Source of the DNA: JARRLC01 sp037387425
GTDB taxonomy: Bacteria > Pseudomonadota > Alphaproteobacteria > Rhizobiales > Rhodomicrobiaceae
DNA: 12,017 bases
Assembly: GCA_037387425.1 (NCBI GenBank)
Contig: JARRLC010000071.1
Location: 1-12,017 of the forward strand
Direction: 5' to 3'
Shown: in pieces, positions 5,073 to 12,017 of the stretch
Layout of the letters: the number at the start of each line of letters is the position of its first letter
How positions within the stretch are numbered: the stretch's first letter is position 1
The notes under the pieces: generated by a model
What the model was told of the DNA's origin: nothing
Database searches by the model: none
What the model saw: only the letters and a program-made list of their open reading frames with translations
Made by a program: the position numbers and the translations under genes

Positions 5073-7262
5073 ATGGATACGCAAGCGAAAAACAAATGTC
5101 CTGTCATGCATGGGGCCACGAACCGGACCAAATCGAACCGTGATTGGTGGCCCAATCAGTTGAACCTCAAGATTCTCCATCAAAACTCTAGCCTCTCCAA
5201 TCCGATGGGCGAGGCGTTCAATTATGCGGAAGAGTTTAAGAAGCTCGATCTGGCGGCCCTGAAACAAGACCTGTATGCGCTGATGACCGATAGCCAGGAC
5301 TGGTGGCCAGCCGACTATGGTCATTACGGGCCGTTTTTTATCCGGATGGCGTGGCACAGTGCGGGAACCTACCGCACAGGCGATGGTAGAGGCGGCGCTT
5401 CTTCCGGGACACAGCGCTTTGCACCGCTCAATAGTTGGCCGGATAACGTGAACCTCGACAAGGCGCGCCGTTTGCTTTGGCCCATCAAACAAAAATACGG
5501 CAACAAAATCTCCTGGGCTGACCTGATGATTCTGGCTGGCAATTGCGCGATTGAATCGATGGGCGGCAAAACCTTCGGCTTTAGCGGCGGACGCGCAGAT
5601 GTTTGGGAACCCGAACAAGACATCTACTGGGGCGCCGAAAGCGAATGGCTGGGCGATGAGCGCTATAGCGGCGAACGCGATCTGGAAGATCCGCTTGCCG
5701 CCGTTCAGATGGGCCTGATCTATGTGAACCCGGAAGGCCCCAATGGCGAGCCGGACCCGGTTGCATCAGGCCGGGACGTTCGCGAGACCTTCGCGCGCAT
5801 GGCCATGAACGATTACGAAACCGTTGCCTTAACCGTCGGCGGCCATACTTTCGGCAAGTGTCACGGCGCGGGCGATGCCTCGCTTGTCGGTCCTGAACCT
5901 GAAGCCGCGCCTATAGAACAGATGGGCCTCGGCTGGAAAAGCAGCCATGGCAGCGGCAAGGGGGGCGATCAGATCGGCAGCGGTCTTGAAGGATCTTGGA
6001 CGCCAACTCCAACTCAGTGGGACAATAGCTATCTGGAGATGCTGTTCGGCAACGAGTGGGAAGTGACAAAAAGCCCGGCGGGCGCATGGCAATGGACGCC
6101 GAAAGAAGCTACGGACAAGAACCAGGCTCCAGCCGCCGACGATGCTTCGAAGCAGGTTCCGATCATCATGACCACCGCAGATATGGCAATGCGCATGGAC
6201 CCGGTCTATGAGCCGATTTCGCGGCATTTCTACGAGAACCCGGATGAGTTGACCGATGCCTTCGCCCGCGCGTGGTTCAAGCTGACGCATCGTGATATGG
6301 GCCCCCGCTCACGCTATCTTGGTAAGGAAGTTCCGGCGGAAGAGCTGATCTGGCAAGATCCCATCCCGGAAGTCGATCACGCGTTGATCGATGCAGCCGA
6401 CATCGCCGATCTTAAGGGCAAAATTCTGAGCAGCGGGCTGTCAATTCCTGAACTTGTTTCAACCGCATGGGGTGCGGCTTCCACCTTCCGTGGTTCCGAC
6501 AAGCGCGGTGGAGCGAACGGGGCGCGTATCCGTCTTGAGCCTCAGAAAAGCTGGGAGGTCAACCAGCCGGACCAACTGGCGAAGGTGCTGGGTGTTCTCG
6601 AAGGCATCCAGAAAACGTTCAACGATGCCCAGACGGCTGGGAAAAAGGTCTCGCTTGCAGATCTGATCGTTTTGGGCGGAAGCGCCGCCGTCGAACAAGC
6701 TGCGAAAGCTGCTGGCCACAACGTGGAAGTTCCTTTCACGCCGGGTCGCATGGACGCTGCGCAAGAGCAGACCGACGTGGAGTCTTTTGCCGTGCTCGAA
6801 CCTATCGCGGACGGCTTCCGCAACTACGAGAAAGCTCGGTACAGCGTTTCGGCGGAGGAGCTTCTGGTTGATCGGGCGCAACTGTTGACGCTGACCGCGC
6901 CTGAAATGACTGTCCTCATCGGCGGTATGCGGGGTTTGAACGCAAATACGGGAAAATCGCAGCATGGCGTTTTCACCAAGCGGCCGGAAACGCTCACCAA
7001 CGACTTTTTCGTGAACCTGCTCGATATGAGCACGGAATGGAAGCCGGCTTCGGACGCAGAAGCCGTGTTCGAGGGACGCGATCGCAAAAGTGGCGAGTTG
7101 AGGTGGACCGCAACCCGTGTTGATCTCGTCTTCGGTTCGAACTCCGAGCTTCGAGCCCTCGCGGAAGTCTATGGACAAAGCGACGCGCAAGGTAAGTTCG
7201 TGCACGACTTTGTGACCGCTTGGAACAAGGTAATGAACGCGGATCGCTTCAATCTTGCTTAA
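5073..7262 (+). CDS. katG: Catalase-peroxidase KatG
   Basis: KatG is a haem enzyme that breaks down hydrogen peroxide and also acts as a peroxidase, in the cytoplasm. The 729-residue length is normal for the family and both fused peroxidase-like halves are present. The N-terminal active half carries the distal triad Arg91-Trp94-His95 (RMAWHSAGTYR), Tyr217 (LIYVNPEGPNG) and Met243, which with Trp94 would form the Met-Tyr-Trp crosslink needed for catalase activity, the proximal His258 (VGGHTFGK), Trp309 and Asp370, and Arg414 (RSRYLG). All expected residues are in place. I start at the ATG at 5073 (MDTQAKNKCPVMHG), typical of the family, with GGGAG 12 bases upstream, a rather long gap; in-frame TTG at 5010 is less likely. 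It stands alone, divergent from dipZ. No oxyR gene is in the window. Confidence 0.97.
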   Translation: MDTQAKNKCPVMHGATNRTKSNRDWWPNQLNLKILHQNSSLSNPMGEAFNYAEEFKKLDLAALKQDLYALMTDSQDWWPADYGHYGPFFIRMAWHSAGTYRTGDGRGGASSGTQRFAPLNSWPDNVNLDKARRLLWPIKQKYGNKISWADLMILAGNCAIESMGGKTFGFSGGRADVWEPEQDIYWGAESEWLGDERYSGERDLEDPLAAVQMGLIYVNPEGPNGEPDPVASGRDVRETFARMAMNDYETVALTVGGHTFGKCHGAGDASLVGPEPEAAPIEQMGLGWKSSHGSGKGGDQIGSGLEGSWTPTPTQWDNSYLEMLFGNEWEVTKSPAGAWQWTPKEATDKNQAPAADDASKQVPIIMTTADMAMRMDPVYEPISRHFYENPDELTDAFARAWFKLTHRDMGPRSRYLGKEVPAEELIWQDPIPEVDHALIDAADIADLKGKILSSGLSIPELVSTAWGAASTFRGSDKRGGANGARIRLEPQKSWEVNQPDQLAKVLGVLEGIQKTFNDAQTAGKKVSLADLIVLGGSAAVEQAAKAAGHNVEVPFTPGRMDAAQEQTDVESFAVLEPIADGFRNYEKARYSVSAEELLVDRAQLLTLTAPEMTVLIGGMRGLNANTGKSQHGVFTKRPETLTNDFFVNLLDMSTEWKPASDAEAVFEGRDRKSGELRWTATRVDLVFGSNSELRALAEVYGQSDAQGKFVHDFVTAWNKVMNADRFNLA

Positions 7263-7527
7263 TGGTCTAAACTTAGCTGAGTGGCGTTTCGTGGAATTGC
7301 CTTGCGCAAACCGCGAGACGCCGCTCCAGCGTATAATCCATGTACCTATTTATTTGCCCACCTGACGGTTATATCTTCCCAAATCACACTAAAACGATCA
7401 GCGAAAGCACCTCGTCGTGTTCCCTCAACGCTGTCTAACGTGCTATAAAACCGGGCAATGACATATGCTACAATCTGTGACGCATAACCATTGAATGAAT
7501 TGGCCTTTTTCACACGCGAGTACCACC
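7263..7527. other. Intergenic stretch between katG and the efflux operon
   Basis: These 265 bases should hold the end of the katG transcript and the efflux promoter. An imperfect inverted repeat GGCGTTTCG (7283-7291) / CGAGACGCC (7314-7322) lies 20 bases after katG but has a 22-base loop and no T tract, so it is a doubtful terminator. A TATAAT-like box occurs near 7332 and TACAAT at 7469-7474, both without a good -35 partner. No regulator gene is encoded here. Confidence 0.4.
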
Positions 7528-8667
7528 ATGCTTAAGCGAATGCTGATCATGCTTGTTACCACCGGCGTCGTTTTGGGTGGTATTTTCGGATTCCAGATCT
7601 TCAAAGCCAACATGATCAAGAAGGTGCTGTCCGCCCGCAAGTTGCCTCCGCAAACGGTCTCTACGGTAACTGCCTCCAAGAAGGAGTGGCATGAGCGGCT
7701 TGAAGCAGTGGGCAATGTTCGCGCGATAAATGGCGCCGATTTGAGCGCCGAAGCGCCGGGGATAGTCTCGGCGGTTCATTTCAAGTCTGGCAGCGACGTG
7801 AAACAGGGCGATCTGCTTATCGAACTGAACTCGGAGGCCGATGTAGCGCGCCTGGATGCTCTAAAAGCAACCGCCGAATTGGCCAAGCTGACATATGAGC
7901 GAAACGCAGGCCTTTTGGACAGGCAGTCTCCGGCGATGAGCGAGGCGAAAGTCGATGCCGATAAAGCAAGTTTGAAGAATGCGAATGCGCTTGTCGCGCA
8001 GCAAAAGGCGACGCTTGACTTTAAATTCATTCGAGCGCCGTTCCCGGGGCGTCTTGGCATTTTGCGGGTGGATATTGGGCAGTATCTCGCTCCGGGGACA
8101 CCGATTGTGTCTCTTCAGCAGCTTGACCCGATCTTTGTTGACTTCTATCTGCCGCAACAAGCGCTGGCGAAGATCAAACCCGGATTGACCGTCACTGCTC
8201 ACACCGACACATATCCAGAGCGCAAGTTTACGGGCAAAATAACCGCCCTGGATTCAAACGTTGATATGAAAACGCGTAACATCAAGGTTCGCGCGACGTT
8301 CCCCAATCCGGACAAGCTGTTGTTGCCGGGGATGTTCGCCACTGTCGATATAGATCTGGGGAACCCACAACGCCTCATTACTTTGCCGATTACTTCTATC
8401 GTCTATAATTCGTATGGGAACATCGCTTTTCTGGTGGAGAAAAGTAAGGAAAAAGACAAGAAAGGTAAAGATAAGCTTGTGGCTCACCAAGTTTTCGTCA
8501 GCACTGGGCAAGCGCGTGGCGGGCAAATCGCGATCCTCAAGGGCGTGAAAGAAGGCGATGTCGTCGTCTCAGCGGGGCAGATCAAATTGAGCAACGGCGT
8601 GCCGCTAATAATTAACAACAGCGTTCAGCCATCCTCAGAGCCTAACCCCAAGGTCACCAACCAATAA
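7528..8667 (+). CDS. RND efflux membrane fusion protein (HlyD/AcrA family)
   Basis: This protein bridges the inner-membrane RND pump and an outer-membrane channel in the periplasm. From the ATG at 7528 it has 379 residues: an N-terminal hydrophobic segment (about 5-25) that anchors or exports it, the first lipoyl-like half (about 63-101, VGNVRAINGADLS...VKQGDLLIELNSE), a coiled-coil hairpin (about 104-165, rich in Ala, Lys and Leu), the second lipoyl half (FIRAPFPGRLGIL..VDIGQYLAPG) and beta-barrel and membrane-proximal domains. No lipobox cysteine is present. A short lysine-rich run (KSKEKDKKGKDK) near residue 310 is unusual but sits in a normally variable loop. An in-frame ATG at 7495 would add 11 residues; neither start has a good ribosome binding site. 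The gene ends 15 bases before the pump gene, so they form an operon. The substrate cannot be told. Confidence 0.93.
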   Translation: MLKRMLIMLVTTGVVLGGIFGFQIFKANMIKKVLSARKLPPQTVSTVTASKKEWHERLEAVGNVRAINGADLSAEAPGIVSAVHFKSGSDVKQGDLLIELNSEADVARLDALKATAELAKLTYERNAGLLDRQSPAMSEAKVDADKASLKNANALVAQQKATLDFKFIRAPFPGRLGILRVDIGQYLAPGTPIVSLQQLDPIFVDFYLPQQALAKIKPGLTVTAHTDTYPERKFTGKITALDSNVDMKTRNIKVRATFPNPDKLLLPGMFATVDIDLGNPQRLITLPITSIVYNSYGNIAFLVEKSKEKDKKGKDKLVAHQVFVSTGQARGGQIAILKGVKEGDVVVSAGQIKLSNGVPLIINNSVQPSSEPNPKVTNQ

Positions 8668-8682
8668 ACAGGATGCGCAGTT

Positions 8683-11600
8683 ATGCGGTTCACCGATATT
8701 TTCATCCGCCGTCCGGTCCTGGCAATGGTCGTTAGCCTGCTTATCCTCGTGTTAGGCTTACGTGCTATGACATCGCTGCCGATCCTGCAATTTCCACGCA
8801 CCGAAAACGCCGTCGCCACCATTACCACTACTTATTACGGCGCTGATCCTGATGTGGTCGCCGGATTCATCACCACGCCTTTGGAAAACGCTGTCGCGCA
8901 AGCCAACGGCATCGACTACATGACTTCAAACAGCACCAGCGGCGTTAGCACAATCACCGCATATCTCCGGCTGAATTTCGATACGAACAAAGCGCTCACC
9001 GAGATCACCACAAAAATAAACTCGGTGCTAAACAAGCTGCCACCAAATACTCAGCGCCCGGTTATTGACGTCAAGGTCGGCCAGACTATCGCCGCCATGT
9101 ATATCGGCTTTAACAGCGATGTGCTGACCCGCAACCGTATTACCGATTATCTCAATCGTGTCGTACAACCCAAACTTCAGACGATTGAAGGCGTGCAGAC
9201 AGCCAAAGTTTTAGGTGGCCAGAACTTCGCGCTCAGGGCATGGCTGGACCCGACGAAGCTTGCCGCTTACGGACTAACTGCCGCTGATGTTAGTAATGCG
9301 CTGAAGCAGAATGATTATATTGCCGGTCTGGGCAACACCAAAGGCGAGATGGTGCAGATCAATCTCACCGCCTCCACCAATCTGCACAAAGCAGAAGAAT
9401 TCGCAGATCTGGTGTTAAAACAAACCGGCGCTTCGATTGTGCGGCTTAAGGATGTTGCCCGCGTCGAACTTGGGGCCGACAATTACGATAACCAGGTGAT
9501 GTTCGACGGAAAGCCAGCGGTCTATATCGGCATAGAAGTTGCCCCGGCCGCCAATCTGCTTGAGGTCATCGCCCGTGTACATGACGTTTTCCCAGGTATT
9601 CAGGCGCAATTGCCGCAAGGGCTGAAAGGCAAAATCGTTTACGATTCCACCAAGTTCGTGAACAGCTCGATTGATGAGGTCATCAAATCCCTTGCCGAGG
9701 CCACGATCATCGTCACGCTGGTGGTGTTTTTGTTCCTTGGCTCAGTGCGCTCTGTGCTGATCCCGGTGGTGGCCATTCCTCTGTCGCTGATTGGCAGTTT
9801 CGTGCTGATGCTGATGTTTGGCTTTTCCATCAACCTGCTGACATTGCTGGCGCTGGTGCTGGCTATCGGATTGGTCGTGGACGACGCCATCATCGTGGTC
9901 GAGAATGTCAACCGGCACCTTGATGAGGGGATGAAACCCTTTCCCGCTTCGATCCAGGCCGCGCGAGAACTTGGCGGGCCGATCATCGCCATGACTGTCG
10001 TTTTGATTGCGGTGTATGTTCCCATCGGCTTCCAGGGCGGATTGACGGGGGCGCTGTTCACCGAATTCGCATTTACGCTCGTGGCCGCCGTGACCATATC
10101 GGCGGTGGTGGCGCTAACGCTATCGCCGATGATTTGCTCGCGCTTGTTCAAGCCGCACAACGGTCAGGAAGATGGCTGGCTTGTGCATCGGATTGACCGT
10201 GTGTTCGAAGCCACACGCCGTGGATATCAGCGGTGGTTGCATGGGAGCTTGAATTATATACCGGTAACGATCGTTTTTGCGGCCATCATACTGGGCAGCA
10301 TTTATTTTCTTTACGCCACGGCGAAGAGCGAACTTGCGCCAAATGAAGATCGGGGCGTGATTATCTCGTCATCGACAAGCGCTCCGAATGCCACGCTGCA
10401 ACAAAAGCTGCTCTACTCGCGTCAAGTATTCGACACATTTGATAAATTTTCTCAAACAGACCATGTCTTCCAGCTTGAGTTTCCGGGACGTTCCATCAGC
10501 GGCATGGTGCTGAAGCCTTGGGATGAACGCGACGAAACCGCAAGCCAGCTTCAGCCAGAGGTGCAAAAAGAACTCGGTAAGATCGCAGGCGCTCGTATAG
10601 CTGCGTTTCAACCACCGCCATTGCCCGGCGGCAGAGGAATGCCGGTGCAGTTCGTTCTCAACACCACCGATTCGTTCAAGCAACTCGATATCGTTTCTAA
10701 ACGTTTCCTGAAGGCGGCGCGGGAAAGCGGTATGTTTATCTTCCTCGATAGCGATCTGAAGATCGATGCGCCGCAATCGACCGTGGAGATCGACCGTGAT
10801 AAGGCTGCCGCGCTTGGCATGAAAATGAGCGATGTCGGCAGCTCCATGGCGTGGATGCTGGGCGGCGGTTATGTGAATTATTTCAGCCTCGATCAGCGCT
10901 CGTATAAGGTGATACCGCAGGTTCAACGCTCTGACCGGCTGAATACTGATCAGATCCTCAATTACTATATTGGAACTGTGGACGGCGTGCCGGTACCGCT
11001 TTCGACGGTAGCGAAAATTACGACAAAAACGGTGCCGCAATCGCTCAACCATTTCCAGCAGCTCAATAGTTCGACGGTCCAGGGCATTATGATGCCCGGC
11101 GTTAGCCAGCACGAAGCGCTTACATATTTGCAAAATCTTGCCGCCCGTATCCTGCCGCAAGGTTATTCCGTCGATTATGGCGGGCAGTCGCGCCAGTACA
11201 TGCAAGAATCGAGCAGCTTCCTTGTGACGCTTGCTTTCTCGACGATCATCATTTTCCTGTCGTTGGCGGCGTTGTTCGAGAGCTTCCGGGCGCCTATCAT
11301 CATCCTGGTGTCGGTGCCTATGTCGATTGCAGGCGCGCTGATTTTCATCAGTGTGGGTTACGGCGGTGCAACGCTGAACATCTATTCTCAGGTGGGGCTG
11401 GTGACGCTGATGGGTCTCATCAGCAAACACGGCATCCTTATTGTGGAGTTCGCCAACGAGCTGCAACGCGCGGGCAAATCGAAGCGCGAGGCTGTTGAGG
11501 AAGCCGCCGCGATCCGGCTGCGGCCCATCCTGATGACGACGGCGGCTATGGTTCTCGGCACAATCCCGCTTGTGACCGCCAGCGGCGCGGGAGCTGTGTC

Positions 11601-11769
11601 CCGCTATAATCTGGGCTTAGTGATTGTCGCCGGGCTGACGATCGGCACCCTGTTCACCTTGTTCGTGGTGCCAGCGTTTTACATGATCATCGCCAGACGT
11701 TTTGAGAAGACGGCCGATACGGTAGATGAACCCGCAGTGAGCGAAGCTCAGCCCGCCGTCAGCAATTAA
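8683..11769 (+). CDS. RND family drug/hydrophobe efflux pump, inner-membrane subunit (HAE1 type)
   Basis: This is an AcrB-like proton-driven pump that exports drugs or other hydrophobic compounds from the membrane and periplasm. The 1028-residue length is typical. TM1 is at about 10-28, the first large periplasmic loop at about 30-330, TM2-6 at about 330-490, a second loop at about 550-840, and TM8-12 reach to about 1010. The proton relay is intact: Asp400-Asp401 in TM4 (GLVVDDAIIVVENV), Lys915 in TM10 (GLISKHGILIVEFAN) and the IRLRPILMTT segment. AGGA at 8670-8673 lies 9 bases before the ATG, and the fusion protein gene ends just upstream. No TolC-like channel gene follows, so a channel from elsewhere must be used. 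HAE1 assignment is from overall similarity to AcrB/MexB; the compounds exported are unknown. Confidence 0.96.
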   Translation: MRFTDIFIRRPVLAMVVSLLILVLGLRAMTSLPILQFPRTENAVATITTTYYGADPDVVAGFITTPLENAVAQANGIDYMTSNSTSGVSTITAYLRLNFDTNKALTEITTKINSVLNKLPPNTQRPVIDVKVGQTIAAMYIGFNSDVLTRNRITDYLNRVVQPKLQTIEGVQTAKVLGGQNFALRAWLDPTKLAAYGLTAADVSNALKQNDYIAGLGNTKGEMVQINLTASTNLHKAEEFADLVLKQTGASIVRLKDVARVELGADNYDNQVMFDGKPAVYIGIEVAPAANLLEVIARVHDVFPGIQAQLPQGLKGKIVYDSTKFVNSSIDEVIKSLAEATIIVTLVVFLFLGSVRSVLIPVVAIPLSLIGSFVLMLMFGFSINLLTLLALVLAIGLVVDDAIIVVENVNRHLDEGMKPFPASIQAARELGGPIIAMTVVLIAVYVPIGFQGGLTGALFTEFAFTLVAAVTISAVVALTLSPMICSRLFKPHNGQEDGWLVHRIDRVFEATRRGYQRWLHGSLNYIPVTIVFAAIILGSIYFLYATAKSELAPNEDRGVIISSSTSAPNATLQQKLLYSRQVFDTFDKFSQTDHVFQLEFPGRSISGMVLKPWDERDETASQLQPEVQKELGKIAGARIAAFQPPPLPGGRGMPVQFVLNTTDSFKQLDIVSKRFLKAARESGMFIFLDSDLKIDAPQSTVEIDRDKAAALGMKMSDVGSSMAWMLGGGYVNYFSLDQRSYKVIPQVQRSDRLNTDQILNYYIGTVDGVPVPLSTVAKITTKTVPQSLNHFQQLNSSTVQGIMMPGVSQHEALTYLQNLAARILPQGYSVDYGGQSRQYMQESSSFLVTLAFSTIIIFLSLAALFESFRAPIIILVSVPMSIAGALIFISVGYGGATLNIYSQVGLVTLMGLISKHGILIVEFANELQRAGKSKREAVEEAAAIRLRPILMTTAAMVLGTIPLVTASGAGAVSRYNLGLVIVAGLTIGTLFTLFVVPAFYMIIARRFEKTADTVDEPAVSEAQPAVSN

Positions 11770-11773
11770 GAGA

Positions 11774-11790
11774 CCTGTGACGAGCGCAGG
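11774..11790. terminator. Possible weak hairpin at the convergent junction
   Basis: CCTGTG (11774-11779) pairs with CGCAGG (11785-11790) with one wobble around a 5-base loop. It lies between the stop of the pump gene and the stop of the converging minus-strand gene. There is no T tract, so termination is uncertain. Confidence 0.3.
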
Positions 11791-11793
11791 CTA

Positions 11794-12017
11794 TTAATAG
11801 ATGAACGAACAGCTTGCTTGGCCGGAGTATGTGCGCTCCCTGTCAGGTGAAATGGTCTGTTTGAATTCGTAGGTGCCATTATAGTATTCATCATCGTCTG
11901 CTTTCAGTTTCACTAGCAGGATGAGATCGTCATTATTTAAATCAGGCTCGTAAAACCAGAGGCGTATTTCTCTATCGTGAAGCCATTGCTGGCCGAGGTG
12001 CAATGTGCGTTCGGAGG
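11794..12017 (-). CDS. C-terminal part of an unrecognised protein, cut by window edge
   Basis: The frame is open from the right edge to a TAA at 11794-11796, giving at least 73 residues and no visible start; the TTG at 12003 is probably internal, since the frame continues upstream of it. The stretch is rich in Asp, Asn, Tyr and Glu and alternates hydrophobic and charged residues (IRLWFYEPDLNNDD, LILLVKLKADDDEYY, GTYEFKQ), which suggests beta strands, and it ends CSFIY. No membrane segment or catalytic motif is seen. It converges on the efflux operon, its stop 24 bases from the pump's stop. I do not recognise the family, and being a chance open frame remains possible. Confidence 0.5.
   Translation of the reverse strand, partial: SERTLHLGQQWLHDREIRLWFYEPDLNNDDLILLVKLKADDDEYYNGTYEFKQTISPDRERTYSGQASCSFIY

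Noticed and set aside
4727..5155. 142-codon minus-strand open frame across the dipZ-katG gap, possibly a gene remnant
   Set aside because: It runs over the katG start and promoter area, and its composition (many Cys, Arg, His) looks like non-coding DNA. A decayed gene cannot be excluded but nothing identifies one.
6459..7205. 248-codon minus-strand open frame inside katG
   Set aside because: It is the antisense of the conserved C-terminal half of KatG and has no independent support.
7283..7322. Rho-independent terminator after katG
   Set aside because: The inverted repeat is imperfect, the loop is 22 bases, and there is no T run.
10369..11466. 365-codon minus-strand open frame inside the RND pump gene
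   Set aside because: It is the antisense shadow of a strongly conserved pump sequence; it is rich in His, Arg and Gln and has no domain.

Overview
The window reads as chromosome from an alphaproteobacterium, most likely of the Rhizobiales (Hyphomicrobiales) and possibly Brucella/Ochrobactrum-like. That placement is inference. It rests on the moderately GC-rich coding style, the rhizobial-type proteins, and a short palindrome at 2958-3003 that resembles the intergenic palindromes scattered through rhizobial genomes. No rRNA, tRNA, IS element, CRISPR array or phage gene was seen.

Layout. (1) 1-1439, minus: an NtrC-type response regulator cut by the left edge. Its receiver lacks key acidic residues and its AAA+ domain lacks the sigma54-contacting GAFTGA segment. 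(2) 1440-2321: a 348-base gene-free stretch, then two small plus-strand genes of unknown function, a 74-residue two-helix membrane protein with a Cys-Gly-Cys tail and a 76-residue protein with a dense cysteine cluster. (3) 2359-4669: a two-way hairpin terminator, then (minus strand) an exported single-cysteine MsrB preceded by a DipZ-type CcdA/thioredoxin fusion, with the palindrome between them. (4) 4670-5072: a divergent control region. (5) 5073-7262, plus: katG, catalase-peroxidase. (6) 7528-11769, plus: a two-gene RND efflux operon (membrane fusion protein plus inner-membrane pump) with no outer-membrane channel gene beside it. (7) 11794-12017, minus: the C-terminal end of an unrecognised protein.

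How the genes may work together. The centre looks like a defence unit against oxidants. KatG removes hydrogen peroxide in the cytoplasm. DipZ can carry reducing power across the inner membrane to a periplasmic thioredoxin-like domain, and the neighbouring exported MsrB, which has only its catalytic cysteine, would need such an outside reductant to repair methionine sulfoxide. The efflux pump may add chemical-stress tolerance, but its link to the rest is only proximity. What the two cysteine-bearing small proteins and the odd regulator do is unknown; they are the least explained part of the window.
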